Translations under genes and position numbers: made by a program
The notes under the pieces: model-generated
Database searches by the model: none
Told to the model about the DNA's origin: nothing
The model's input: the letters and a program-made list of their open reading frames with translations, nothing else
Shown here: one piece after another, positions 22,201 to 33,715 of the stretch
Layout: each line of letters starts with the position of its first letter
Position numbering within the stretch: position 1 is the stretch's first letter
Source: Lasiosphaeris hirsuta
Taxonomy: Eukaryota; Ascomycota; Sordariomycetes; Sordariales; Lasiosphaeriaceae
DNA: 64,000 bases
Assembly (NCBI GenBank): GCA_030549175.1
Contig: JAUKUA010000005.1
Location: 1,426,001-1,490,000 of the forward strand
Direction of reading: 5' to 3'

Positions 22201-25200
22201 CCAATACTCTCTTGTTGCCATGCAGCAGGGTAGGCCTGACATAGCTTTTATCATCCAGCAGATCAGTCTCTGGACCAACACGCGGATTATCGGCGCCGGT
22301 AATGGCGTTCACGAATGCAGTAACCCCGATGATTTCACGAACTCAGTCTTGACACTCTCGAGCAAGGTTCTCGTTGCTCTCCAGAACTTCCAAAAAGCGA
22401 CCCAGACCCTACCCACAACCACAGAAGAGACAAGCTGGTTCCTCAAGTACAGCGACGGTCTTGATAAGTCGATCGATTCCCTCAGCATGCAAAAGATCGG
22501 AGAGGCGGTCGATGGGCTTCTCCAGCAGCTCAAGGGCTTGGACATTGGCCAGCCCGCCATCCGCCACCCGGCGGTTGTCTTACTGCGCGTAGTGCTCCCA
22601 GTTCTAGAGCAGTACGCGGCGGCATGCCGACACAATGTCGTGCAGTTCGCTGAGCTGCACAGGGCGACTTGTAGGATGGGATATACTCTGAGCAACTCAT
22701 TTGTTCAGATCGCAGCGCAGGGTTTCTGCGGTCCTCAGAAGAAGAGCGAAGAGAAGTCCGGAGACTCTGGACAGGTTGAGAGTGGTACCGGGCTGGGTGA
22801 CGGTGACGGTGCCGAGGATATCAGCAAGGATATCAAGGCGGATGAGGACCTTTCGGACCTCGCGCAAGATCCTAATAACAAGACAAAGACTGATATCGAG
22901 GACAACAAGGACGCTGTTGACATGGGTGAGGATGAGTTGGAAGGAGAGATGGGGAGCGTTGGTGGTGACGATGATGAGGAGGAAGGTGACAAGTCAGGAG
23001 ACGAAGATGGAGACGATTCCGACAGGGAGGATGAGGCGGGTGATGTGGATGATCTGGATCCCACGGCCGTTGATGAGAAGATGTGGGACGGGAGCGGTGA
23101 GGATGATGCAGACAAGGACCAGAAGGGCGACAATTCGAAGGGGGAGAAGGATGAGAACGAGCAGAATGCGGCTGAAGAGTCCGACAACAAGAAGGATCAG
23201 CCCCGGGACAATAAAGAAACCAAGCCGGAGGATAGTGGTGAAAAGGGGGAGGAAGCCGACGAGGTTGAGGGAGATCCTGCTGCGGAGCAAGAGGCGGCGC
23301 CACAGGAAGACCTCAATCATCAAGACCAGAACGTGCCCGACAATGACACGCTGGCGCTGCCAGAGGATATGGTGATTGACATTGACGATGAGTCTGTGTC
23401 AGGGGAGGATGATAATCTGTCCGACTTGTCTGATGTCGAGGACCTTGACAAGCTTGATGAGAAGGAGAAAGAGGGGTCGGAGAGCGGGGATGAGGAGCAG
23501 CACACCGGCGAGGCTCAGCAGGACGAAGACAACATGGAGGAGGACGCCGAGGAGGATGTAAATGCTCCTGGCAAGGAAGAGATGGATGTTGGCGATATGG
23601 ACAAAGAGAAGGAGATGGAAGAGGTGGATCAACAGCAGGGTGATGAAGAGAACAAGCCCGATAGGCCTCAGCTGCCCGACGACCAGGCAGTGGCGGATCA
23701 GGACAACGCGGCTCCTAGCAACGTTCAAACTGGCGGAGGCCAGGTTGAGGACAACGACAAGAACACGGAGGAGCAATCCGAGAACAAGGCCGCCCAGCAA
23801 GATCAAGGAGCAATTGGCCAGCAAGCGGCAGACAAGGATAACGCCGCGCCTGGAGAAAAGGGTGCCCTCTCGCGGGCAGATCAAGACCAAGTGCCCTCTG
23901 GCGACCCAGATGCAGCTAATGCGAACGAAGCCCAGCCTTTCAAGAAACTCGGGGACGCACTCGAGCGATGGTACAAGAGCCAACGCGATATCCAGAAACC
24001 CACAGAGAGTCAAGAGAAGATGGACAACACACCAAATGAAATGGCGAAGACCGAGTTCCAACACCTCCAAGACGACAATGCCGAGGCCGATGCGCAAGCC
24101 CTAGGCACTGCCACGGACGAGGAGGTCCGCCCTATGGATGATGCCATGGCTATTGATGATGAAATGGATAGTGATCAAGGCCCAGCTCTGGTTGATGATG
24201 CCCCAGAAGACGAAAACAAGCAAGACGTCGAGATGGAGGACATGGACCTGACTGAGCCGCGTGATGGCCCGAAAACGGATCGCGAGGATGGCCGCTCTGG
24301 TGTTGCCACACGACAAGGAGCTCTGGACGAAGAAGAGGATGCAGTACCAAGGACGGAGGCAGAGGCAGATGAGGAGGATGACAAGGTGGAGGAGACCTCG
24401 ACTCAGCTTTCTGCCACACACCTCAATGAAAGTGACAAGACGCTGCGAGATTTCTCGGAGGCCCTCGACATGTGGACAGCCTTCCAGACAAAGACACATT
24501 CCCTCTCACTGTCACTATCCTCGCAACTCCGTTTGATCCTTACGCCATCTCAATCAACCAAGCTCTCAGGCTCCTTCCGCACCGGAAAGCGGCTCAACAT
24601 CAAGAAGATCATCCCGTACATTGCTTCGAGTTACAAGCGCGACAAGATTTGGATGCGTCGTAGCATCCCCAGCAAAAGATCTTACCAGATCCTGCTCTGC
24701 GTCGACGACAGCAGCAGTATGGGTGACAACTCATCCTCTTCTGGTCGGCTCGCTCTCGAGTCGCTTGTCATGGTGGCACGCGCTCTGACCATGCTTGAGG
24801 TTGGCCAAGTCGGTGTGATGGGCTTCGGCTCTGACGTCTTCGTTGCGCACGAGCTGACGGCGCCCCTATTCGCATCACACGATGCCGGCGCGCGCATGCT
24901 GCAGCACTTCACCTTCCGCCAGGAGATGACTGACATGTGCCGTCTTCTGCGGAATACGATTGACCACTTCCGCGACGCCCGCCTGATGCAAACCGGAAGC
25001 TCGGGTGGCGAGGATCTCTGGCAATTGGCATTGATTCTTTCCGATGGACTGGTGCAGTCCAAGGATCACGCGCGCCTGCGGCCACTGCTTCGCGAAGCTA
25101 TGGAACAGCGCGTCATGGTCGTGTTCATTGTCATGGATGATGCGGCGCAGAACAAGAAGGGCCATAGCGTGCTCGAACTCAAGGAGGCACGCTTCGGGTC

Positions 25201-25336
25201 GGATGGGATGCCGGTGATTCACCGCTATCTTGATTCTTTTCCCTTCCCGTACTACCTCATTGTGCATCATCTGGAGGATCTACCGGGCGCGTTGGCGGCG
25301 CTGTTGCGCACTTGGTTCGCTGAGGTCACTGCTTGA
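10212..25336 (+). CDS. mdn1/rea1: Midasin, giant AAA ATPase of 60S ribosome maturation
   Basis: Five exons: 10212-12688, 12754-12921, 12982-13009, 13063-15891 and 15977-25336, 4,953 codons. The protein removes assembly factors (Ytm1, Rsa4) from pre-60S particles in nucleolus and nucleoplasm. Six AAA modules are visible by Walker A motifs: GLSGSGKTS near residue 306, VGETGIGKTT near 638, GPTSSGKTS near 1084, VGETGCGKTT near 1374, GNPGVGKTT near 1760 and GPSGSGKSA near 2072. Walker B-like LLDEINLA or VLDELNLA motifs recur. A long alpha-helical linker runs to about residue 4085, followed by a very acidic Asp/Glu-rich region to about 4665. The C-terminal MIDAS domain carries DDSSSMG (DxSxS) near 4744. 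All exon joins preserve conserved text, e.g. GDWVL-LDEIN, VGK-RDLPQGLRS-RFTELY and WVLLD-EMNLA. Exon 3 is only 28 nt; exon 5 is 9,360 nt without an intron. The start is ATG at 10212 in the favourable AAAATGG context. Confidence 0.97.
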
Positions 25337-26693
25337 TGAGTGGACATTTCATGGGTGTCACAAAGATGTCAAAAAGGAAGGGCTGGAGGTTATGATTTGG
25401 AAATGTACTGGTTTTTTTATTGTAATTATGTATGGAGTTTGGTAAACATATAGATGCGTTAATTACTTCTTCGTGAGCCATTGTGTTTTGGTGTTTTGCA
25501 ATGCCTCTGTTGATTTTGATAAGGAGCGCCAGCACATATGTCCAGAACCTTTTGCTATTTGCCTTTGCACCGTCCCTGGCCCACTCGAGACATCCCGCCC
25601 CTTGATTGACTCATGACCCAAACCTTTGACAAACATAATTAGAGCCCCGAGAAAATTCTTCATCTCTTAGGCCTCTCAGTGGACACCGGCAGTATACAGC
25701 CCACACAACCAGTCCATACTTTCAACAATTAGCAAACAAACAGCCCGGCTAGCTCAATTGGTAGAGCGTGAGGCTCTTACGACTCTCAAGCAGGTCAGGT
25801 ATCTCAAGATTAGGGATTCGACCCCTCTCCCCCCCCCGTCGGGATCAATTCCCGGTGAAGGTGATTATTTTTACCGTTGATCTCGTGTTCTCACTTTTGG
25901 GTTATGCAACACATGGATTGCGTATGTTAGCATACTTGGAACAGGCGTGTGTTTTTCCTACAGTGGCAGATGCTAATAATGCTCTGTGGGTGTGCCCAAC
26001 ATACTAAGTTGAAATGTTGTCGAGACAAAATTTGGTCGTCTCTCACCCGATGAACCCCTATCATAGACTTACTACATACAGTATATGTAAAGTCGTTCGC
26101 TCACTCCCGCCACCGCATTCACATTATTGAAGACCAACATTGGAAAATATATAGGCTGTTGTAACACATAAAAAGACACAACGTATACAATGCCCGTGCC
26201 TCCGTTCCTCATTCTCATGCTCCCCGCCCCTTTCTGCCTTCTAACGTAACGGTGAGAACCAGACCGACCAGGGGCAGCATGTTCCATTGACCAAAACGAG
26301 TCATCCAAAGCCGCCCAAATCACCATACCACAGACACATAAACATAACAAAAGAAAAAGAGAGGTGAGCAAAATAAATCTCAACTTGACATAGATAGGTA
26401 CCTAAAGAAGTGGGCAACCTGTGCCCATGTATGGCTGCGCCTCCAAGCCAGTTTTTTTTTCATCCATTCCAGGCGGGCAGCCATCCATCATCAAATCCTA
26501 GGGTGGGATAAAGGTGCCGTTGTTCTATGTCCGTCCGCCTTGTCCATCCCGACACTGACTCCAACCCAATACCCTGGGGTCGATAAAAGGAAACCACGCA
26601 AAGCGTTACCACACAGATATGTAAAATAAAAAGGAAAGGGTGATGTTCATCATCACCCCAGGTACCCAACCGACTAGCACCTGACGCTCATCG
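25337..26693. other. Intergenic between convergent midasin and yta7
   Basis: This 1,357-bp stretch holds the 3' ends of both genes and a degenerate tRNA-Lys (25743-25844, listed separately). A plus-strand oligo-C tract lies at 25829-25837. The rest is AT-richer untranslated sequence with no convincing gene. One hydrophobic reading frame on the minus strand (26072-26383) has no ATG start and was rejected. Confidence 0.55.
25743..25844 (+). pseudogene. Degenerate intron-bearing tRNA-Lys(CTT)
   Basis: The 5' half is a good fungal tRNA-Lys: acceptor GCCCGGC, D-arm GCTC-AATTGGTA-GAGC, and anticodon arm TGAGG-CTCTTA...A-TCTCA with anticodon CTT. A 21-nt intron (25780-25800) lies at the canonical 37/38 position. 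The 3' half is damaged: the T-stem has a mismatch (A53-C61) and a G-T pair. Nine C residues separate the T-arm from the 3' acceptor strand (GTCGGGA), and the first acceptor pair is G-A. I read it as a relic; an intact tRNA would need a continuous acceptor strand. An odd but expressed variant cannot be excluded. Confidence 0.65.
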
Positions 26694-29600
26694 TCAAGCA
26701 GCATCGCCTCTCAACCTCACAAAAGCCTCTCTCTTCTGCGGCTCATGAGTACTAGACTCGGCCGACGATCCTTCACCAACTCCCTCCAGCAGCTGCTGCG
26801 TTCCCTGTTCTTGGGATGTTGTTATACTCTGGCTGCGGTTCAGCTTCCCTTGCAAAAACTCAATGTCGCCGATGGTGTCATTGAAGACTGAGTTGAGGGT
26901 AGAGAGTACAGACATGCGGTTCCACTCGCTGCGCGTTTTCCAGATCTCATCCATTAACTCGCGGTTAATCTGCTCCAGCTGCTCGACACTGCAACCAGAG
27001 GTGCGGTCGGCAAGCATGTTATGGAACTCAAGCACGCGACCCTCGTGGACGATGGGTTGCTGCGAGGAGGTTGTCGAGACCCCCGAGTTGCGTAGAGATG
27101 TAAGCGGACCACTGCTGCTAGTAGTGGTCGTCGTAGTTGTCGGGGTATCATCATTCAGGATGTTGTCCAGGCTGGTGACATTGGCCGATTTTCGCGGTGC
27201 TTGCGATGACGTCGGGCTGCTTTCGTCGCTGAGAACACCGCCGGGGAAGTGAATACCCATACGGGCGGGTAAGATGCCTTGCGCTATGCCGGCGGCTTGC
27301 GAATGCGCCCAGTCTTTCTCACTTGAAGTCCCCTGGCTAGGAAAAGACATCCTGTTCTGCGACTGCGTGTCGACAAGCTGCGAATGCTCATCCGCATTTC
27401 CGTTAAGGCCATTGGTATGTTGGGTATTCGTGCGCTGGGTGCTCCAATTTCCAGAGCCACGGGTTGTCGACGGATCAGAAGTCTTGGTAGTAGAGGCATC
27501 ATTCAGAATGGCGGAGGGAGATACCCCAGGAGGCACCGATGTAAAAGCTGAGCGCTGTGACATTTGAGTTCCAGCTGTGGCTCTTGTCGAATCGCCAAGT
27601 GACCGGGGCTCAGGTCGTTGCCATTGAAATGGCGGACCCATCTCATTGGCCTGGCTCTGCGTGTCTTGGTTGACATCGCTCATAACCACATCATCGCCAC
27701 CTTGCCCAGAAGACGCGGATGTGCCATTTGTGAGGGGATGAGGGCTGGATTTAGGGCTCATAACCATGAAGCGTGCGCCAGTAGTGCGCGGACCTCGGGG
27801 TAACGGGAGCCCTATACCGACGGGGCCCTGAGAGTCGCTGTCGCCATCTGGCATATCGGACTGGATCAAGCCGACAACAGGTTGGAACGCTTGCTTTTTA
27901 CGAGCCTTCTCTTCCTCCTCCTTGGCTCGCTGCAGTTGCCGCTGGTATATATCATCGAACCGGATGCCCTGGTTAGCAAGGCTCTGTCCGATGTCGTGAA
28001 TATCCACCTCGACGTTGGTGCGCAATTCGTTAGCCTTGAGCGTTCGATCGCGGTCGCCGACATTTTTGGCGTCGAGATAAAGCCTGTTGATGTCCTTATA
28101 GAAATCATTTGGTCGCGCATAATAGCCATTTGCTAGACGCTCCTCGATCGTGGTAGTCTCGAGGTTGTAAAAGAACTTGCCAGTGGCAAGCTCCCTTATT
28201 CCATCTGTCCCCTCCTTGTCCTTCGCAATCTCGAAAGGCCGTGTTTCGCCCTCAGCAACATCCGGTCGTACGAAGTGTGGGTCTGATTCGTCAAACAAGT
28301 ATGCGATTTGTGCAAAAGGAATGACAGGCTGCCGGAACTTGCGATACTTGCGGTGAATCTGGTCCATGATTGGTTGCAGCCGCATTTTCAGCACGTTGAG
28401 ATGATGTAGGTCAGCCTTCCGCTGAACCTTGATTTCCTCCTTTGTGAGTGTCCTCGGGGGTGGCGGCGGGGCCACAGGGAGATCCTCGATGACACGCTTC
28501 TTCCGGTCTGCAGGATCAGGGAAATCCGAGGGAGACTTGCATAAATGTGCAACAATGTTTTGGAAGAACTCCATGCGGTTTTCCCGATTTGGCCGTTCGA
28601 CAAAGGCTCTGTTCTTTTTGGAAAATCCAAAGAGCTCACGAAGTAGGTCTGGATCCATAGACTCCGGGGCGGTCTCCGAGGTGCCAAGGAGCAATACCGG
28701 GTCGGCGGGCGGTATGTTTTTGAGCATGGTAGTGAACGTTGAGAGCGCCAGGTCGTTCAGATTGCTCCACCAAGCATCGACATTGGGGATATATATCACA
28801 CTAGGCTTGTGTCGTCTTATCTCCGTGAAGAGGCTCACAATAACTTGCTCCAATGGCTGAATTGAAGTTAGCATGATTCGTGTAAGCAAGCGGTTAGAGA
28901 GGTTCCTACCCTTCCATCGCCATGCAGGGTTGCAAGGTCGAAATTCTGAACATGGACACCCTCCAGATAGTGCAAACAAGCAGCCGCCATATAATTCTGA
29001 CCCATTCCGGGCGTACCACAGATGAGCAGGCGGGGACGAAAGATTCGAGACCGTTCAAAGTCCTGGTGCATAGCCTCTCTTCCGAAGCCGTGATCTGCAT
29101 CCTGATATTGCTCATACATCGCTTCTTGAAGTGCCGTGGTTTTCTTTGGCCGCGGGAGGATATTGTCCAACATTTTGATAGTACCTTCAAACTGGTCCCG
29201 TAGAAGGGGCTGAACGGGTCGCGGGATCGGCGTGGCCGACGAGGAGGCTGAACGCTCGGACGAGGGAATCATCTTTTTGACAGAAAGCATGAAATCTGTA
29301 GCGTGGACAGATATGTGGTCGGGGTTCACAATAAGTTTCTCTTTTGAGCTGTAGATTTGCGGATATGTCCTTTGGATGGCGTTGAGTGCTGCCTCGGTAC
29401 AGAGGGCTCGAAGATCAGCACCACCATAGCCTTTCGTATTGTCCGCCAGAGCATTCTTGAATTCGTCCGAAAGACCCCAGTCCTTGGTATGGATATCAAG
29501 GATAGACCGGCGGCCTTCAATATCTGGCAAAGGGAAGTAAAACTCCCTGTCGAAACGGCCAGGACGTCGGAGAGCCGGATCGATATTGTCCGGTCGGTTC

Positions 29601-31906
29601 GTGGCACCAATGACAATAACTTGGCCACGGCCGTCCATACCGTCCATCAACGCGAGAAGAGTCGAGACAATACTAGCATGGATTTGTTCCTGCTTACTTG
29701 AACGCACGGGAGCTAGGCCATCAATCTCATCAAAGAAGATGATGCTCGGCTGTGTTCGCCGGGCCTCTTCAAAGAGTAGGCGCAGCTGCTTCTCTGCCTC
29801 GCCGACCCACTTGCTAAGGGCATCGGCTCCTTTTCGCATATAAAAACTGATCTTGCGACCTCCAGTTCCAACTGAGTTCGCGAGAGCTCTGGCAAGAAGG
29901 GTTTTACCAGTACCAGGAGGGCCGTGGAAGAGCACGCCGCGAGGTGGTGTGACATGGAACTTCAAGAAGAGCTCGGGGTAGAGAAGAGGAAGCTGGACCA
30001 TCTCCTTGAGCTGGTCGATGTGACCTTGCAGGCCACCAACCTTGCTAAAGTCGACGTTCAGATCGACACCAAGGGGGTCTGCATCGGCAAGTGCTTTCTG
30101 GTTCTTCACTTTGCCAACATTCGGGGCAGCACCTCCAATACCATCGGCATTGTGGGTCTGGGCCGGGGGGTTAAACAGGCCAACAGGTGGTGCAGCTGAT
30201 GTTGGTGTCATACCAAGGGTGCCACCGATACCAGATCGCTGGACCATCTCATCATCGCTGGTATCCGAGTCGACGCCGCCGGTAGCTCCAGTGCCCCATG
30301 GGCCTGCAAAAAGTGATCCGGCTCCGCCGCCACCGCCAAATGGGCCATAAGTGCTGTTGAGATTGCGCTCCCAAGCTTGACTAGCACCACTTTTCCCACC
30401 TTTGCGGCCTCTGGCGGGAGTCTGTGAGGGCTCTTCCTCCTCATCCACCTCAAGTGCCGCAAGGTCGATGGGCGGGATGGTATAATCGACCGGCTTTGCA
30501 GTTCGACGTCTCTTGGAGGTACGTTCCTCGTACTGGATCGAGGGAGATCGCCGGCGGGTTCGACGAGGCCGGGAGCGGGAGCTTTGTCTCAACTCCTCCA
30601 GCTCTTCTGCCATTTCGTCTTTGTCTAGCTCGACTTCATCCCCAGAATCATGCTGCGAGCGGCGCGTTTTCCTTATGCTGCGACTCCGAGTACCACGGCC
30701 ACGAGCAGGTGTCGGTGTTGACGAATCATCTTCGGCGCTGTTGGCATTGCGCCCTGTGGTTTTCGCCGGGGCTTCTGAGGCCGAAATTTCGGCTTCGCCC
30801 GACTCTTCACCAGGCTCAAAATCACTGCTGGGTTCCTGAAGATTCTTCTTGTTACCGCGGAGGCGTGACGTGCGAGTCAATCGACGACCCGTCCCATTTC
30901 TTTCGGCATCAGCCTCTGGCTCCGCCTCTTCTTCAACAACGGTCACAGCTGTGCGAACACCCGCTCTGGTTCGTCGTGTGAGCGGGGCATCGTCTTCGTC
31001 GTCGTCACCATCCTCGGCAGCCTGATCAACCGCCTTTGCGGGAGTTTCTTCGGCAATTTCGGCAACCTCTTCGGCTTGAGGCGTATCGTCTTCGTCTGCA
31101 GCAACGTCGGACACTTTGCCATCCTCGCTGGGAGCAAGCTCATCTGCCACCTCAGTGGGCTCGTCAATCTCCATTTGAACCTCACTCTCTTGAGTTGCCT
31201 CCTCAATAGGATCAGGAAGTTTCTTCACGCCTTTTCCGGCGCGCGTTGCTCTGGTCGCTCGACCTATGGGTTCCGGACTCTTACTACGCGTCCCGGCACG
31301 GGCAGGCCGAGCATGTCGCCCCGAGTTAGACAGTTCTAAAAGTTCCTCTGTCTCCTCAGTGCGCGCTCTCGTGTTGCGGCGAGTCGGTGGGGGCATTGCC
31401 GGCTCCTCCTTAGCACGCTTAGATCGCTGAGGCCGCTCAGTCGGATTAGCTTTGAGTATCACAATTCGCGACAGCCTGGATCCGCCTGGCGATGTATCCA
31501 CCTTTTTCCTAACTGGAGCGTGATCCGATTCTTCGTTAGGACTCTCGTCATCACTGTCGTCTTCCTTGTACGACATATGCTTCACAGCAGCTTGTCGCAT
31601 TCGTCGACCAGTTGCATTGGTTGGCATATCCTCCTCCGATTCTTCCTCTGCTTCACCGTCGTCTCCAAACGAGTCTTCTTGGACACTATCCGACAGTTCT
31701 TCGTCGTCTTCAATGTCAGATCCTCTGTAGGTGGTGCGCCGCCCAGAGCGGGTCGGCTTGCCTTTGGAACTCTTGGGTCGAGACGAGCGCGATTTTTTGC
31801 TTGAGCGTCGAGGTTTGTCATCGGTAGGATCAAAGGTATCGTCTTCGGGATCGGATTTGTTGGGGTCAAACCCATCCAGGGCATCCCGCTTACGCTTCGC
31901 AGGCAT
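26694..31906 (-). CDS. yta7: Chromatin AAA ATPase with bromodomain-like region, Yta7/ATAD2 family
   Basis: Two exons, 31906-28910 and 28856-26694, 1,719 codons. The 53-nt intron (GTAGGA...TTCAG, branch GCTAAC) joins HGDGR to PLEQVIVSL. The first about 600 residues are acidic and basic low-complexity sequence, as in Yta7/ATAD2. AAA1 is complete: Walker A GPPGTGKT near residue 659, Walker B IIFFDEID near 722, then [23 protein letters not shown]2 is degenerate: its Walker A reads GTPGMGQN, with Gln in place of the ATP-binding Lys, as is usual for this family. A bromodomain-like segment (residues about 1150-1300, including [18 protein letters not shown] and [12 protein letters not shown]) follows, then a long Ser/Thr/Gln-rich tail. 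Yta7 proteins bind histone tails, evict H3-H4 and control histone gene transcription. Convergent with midasin. Confidence 0.94.
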
Positions 31907-33715
31907 GATTCACTTGCCGATTGATGGAAGATGTGGGAGAGTTGGGGTGTCGAGTGGCCGATCTAAGGGTAGTGCAACAATTGTTGCAGATATCGGCTAG
32001 CGGAATGTGATATAGATGCTCAAGACTGCAAGAAACGAGTCAACGGAAGGTCAGAGATGTGGATAGGCGCGGTGCGACACCATGATACAATCAGGGAGAT
32101 GGTGATTGGGGTGAAGGGTGGGATGGAATGGTATGCTGATGAAACGGCAGTGGGCAACCAAAGATTGGTACTTACAGTGCGTTCACAATGCCTAGGTATT
32201 GGGAAAGTGGCGATGGCCTGCTGCTCCGCGAGCGTGGGTGTTGGAAGAGGGAAGATGGTGTTGGTGTTGCGACCGCATAAGCCAGGTAAACCTTGGTCGG
32301 GGGTGCAAATGAACTCCACAGCCAGCAGGGACAAGGGTCAAAATGGCGTGAGGCGAAGAATGCAAAGAATTGCAGAGGTGCTATTGTCTATCCGGTGAAT
32401 GAAGGGAGTTGAATGAGCGAGAGGGCAATCGGCGCGCGCCTTTGACAGAGCAGAGTGGGAGGTTGCCTCTCGCTCCTGCCTGGGTGCAGACTAGAAAAAC
32501 GAGCTGCCAAATGGCCAAGGCAAGAACAGAAGGTCAGAGGTCGCACAGTTCGCGCGTCCCTTTCGCGGCCCGGTTGAACTACAGCCAATCAAACCCGCGA
32601 ATGTAATAATTTGGCCCACATATTATGGCCCAAGCTCTGCAGCAGGCACCAGCCCCCTTTGTGAATCACCTCAAAAAAATCGCATTTCTATGACACGAAA
32701 CCCAACGCGACAGCGCTGGATACAAATGTTGCAATTGTCAAGTCATAATGCAAAAAGTTGCAATATTACTCCTGGGGAAGTATTGAACGCAATGATACCA
32801 ATATTAACGCACCTTTGGAACTCTTGCGCACCACTTCTGTCAATGGTAATTCGGCGGCGCGCATTTTGCAAATCCATCGCATAGACGCGTCTAAATCGCA
32901 TCGCGAAAGTGGTTTTCTCGAAGATCAGTGGCGTCATAACCTAGAGTCCATTGACGGCGTGCGTTCAACCCGTTTGTGTGGGGAGAATTTTCCCCGCTAG
33001 GATGCGGCTCAAGTTTGTGCGCCGCCAGACAGGACCCCGACAACCAGGACCCCAAGCTCCAAGAACACAGGGAAGGGCAAAGAGCAGGCAAGTGGGCAAG
33101 AATGGAAGGAGAGTAAAGGCTTTTCGGTCCAGCCCTATGGCACTCTCCCGAGTCGGGCCTTGGCTGAGCTGGCCGGCCAGGTCCTCCCCCTCGGCGTTGT
33201 GGTCTGGTCTGTGCCCGCCGGTGGGATTCCTTTGGTGTGCCGCCAGCTCAATGCTGTATTGGCCCCTCGCTGATTTTCTGCGACCCGGATGGGAGCCCGA
33301 GTTCGACCTATCTTGCACCCCTCCACAATTGTCACATTGCAAGCCTTGATGATTCGACCGTTTCACGTTCAGAATTGGGCTTGAATGCCTTATACATAAC
33401 CACTGAATCTCACAACAGAGAAGGTCTACGTTGTACAATCACAGGCCTTGAAGTGTTATTTGATTTGCAAGTCATAGCTACATTCCAAAACCAAGGCCAT
33501 CTATTGGTTCGGTTCTGTTGACGATCGGTTGGTGAACGTCAGATCTGCCGACCATTCTTTCGGTAGCCCCTGACCACCCATCCAACCCCTCTTACAAACT
33601 CCACAAGTCAGGGTCATACCCTTCCATTGATACCACAAACCAGAGTAATATATGGCATCCTCGACCCCAAACCTCATCGATATAGGGCCAGGATGTTCTG
33701 TCAAGTCGAAAACAA
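31907..33715. other. Long intergenic region upstream of yta7
   Basis: This 1.8-kb stretch lies upstream of yta7 (-) and downstream of rpa49 (-). A plausible 5'-UTR intron of yta7 can be read on the minus strand from 32175 (GTAAGT donor) to 31963 (CCCTTAG acceptor), 213 nt. The remainder (about 32.2-33.7 kb) has only short frames on both strands with no family resemblance. No tRNA, snRNA or transposon was recognised. Confidence 0.5.

Noticed and set aside
22701..24104. Long open frames on both strands over the midasin acidic region
   Set aside because: They are Arg/Thr- or Leu/Val-rich translations of GA-rich repeats that encode the Asp/Glu-rich part of midasin. They have no family resemblance and the midasin frame is unbroken.
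26072..26383. 103-codon minus-strand frame with a signal-peptide-like start
   Set aside because: The frame begins at TTG, has no upstream ATG, and lies in the 3' flank of yta7.
32057..33521. Short frames in the 1.8-kb yta7-rpa49 interval
   Set aside because: None exceeds about 160 codons, none resembles a known family, and no consistent exon chain could be built.
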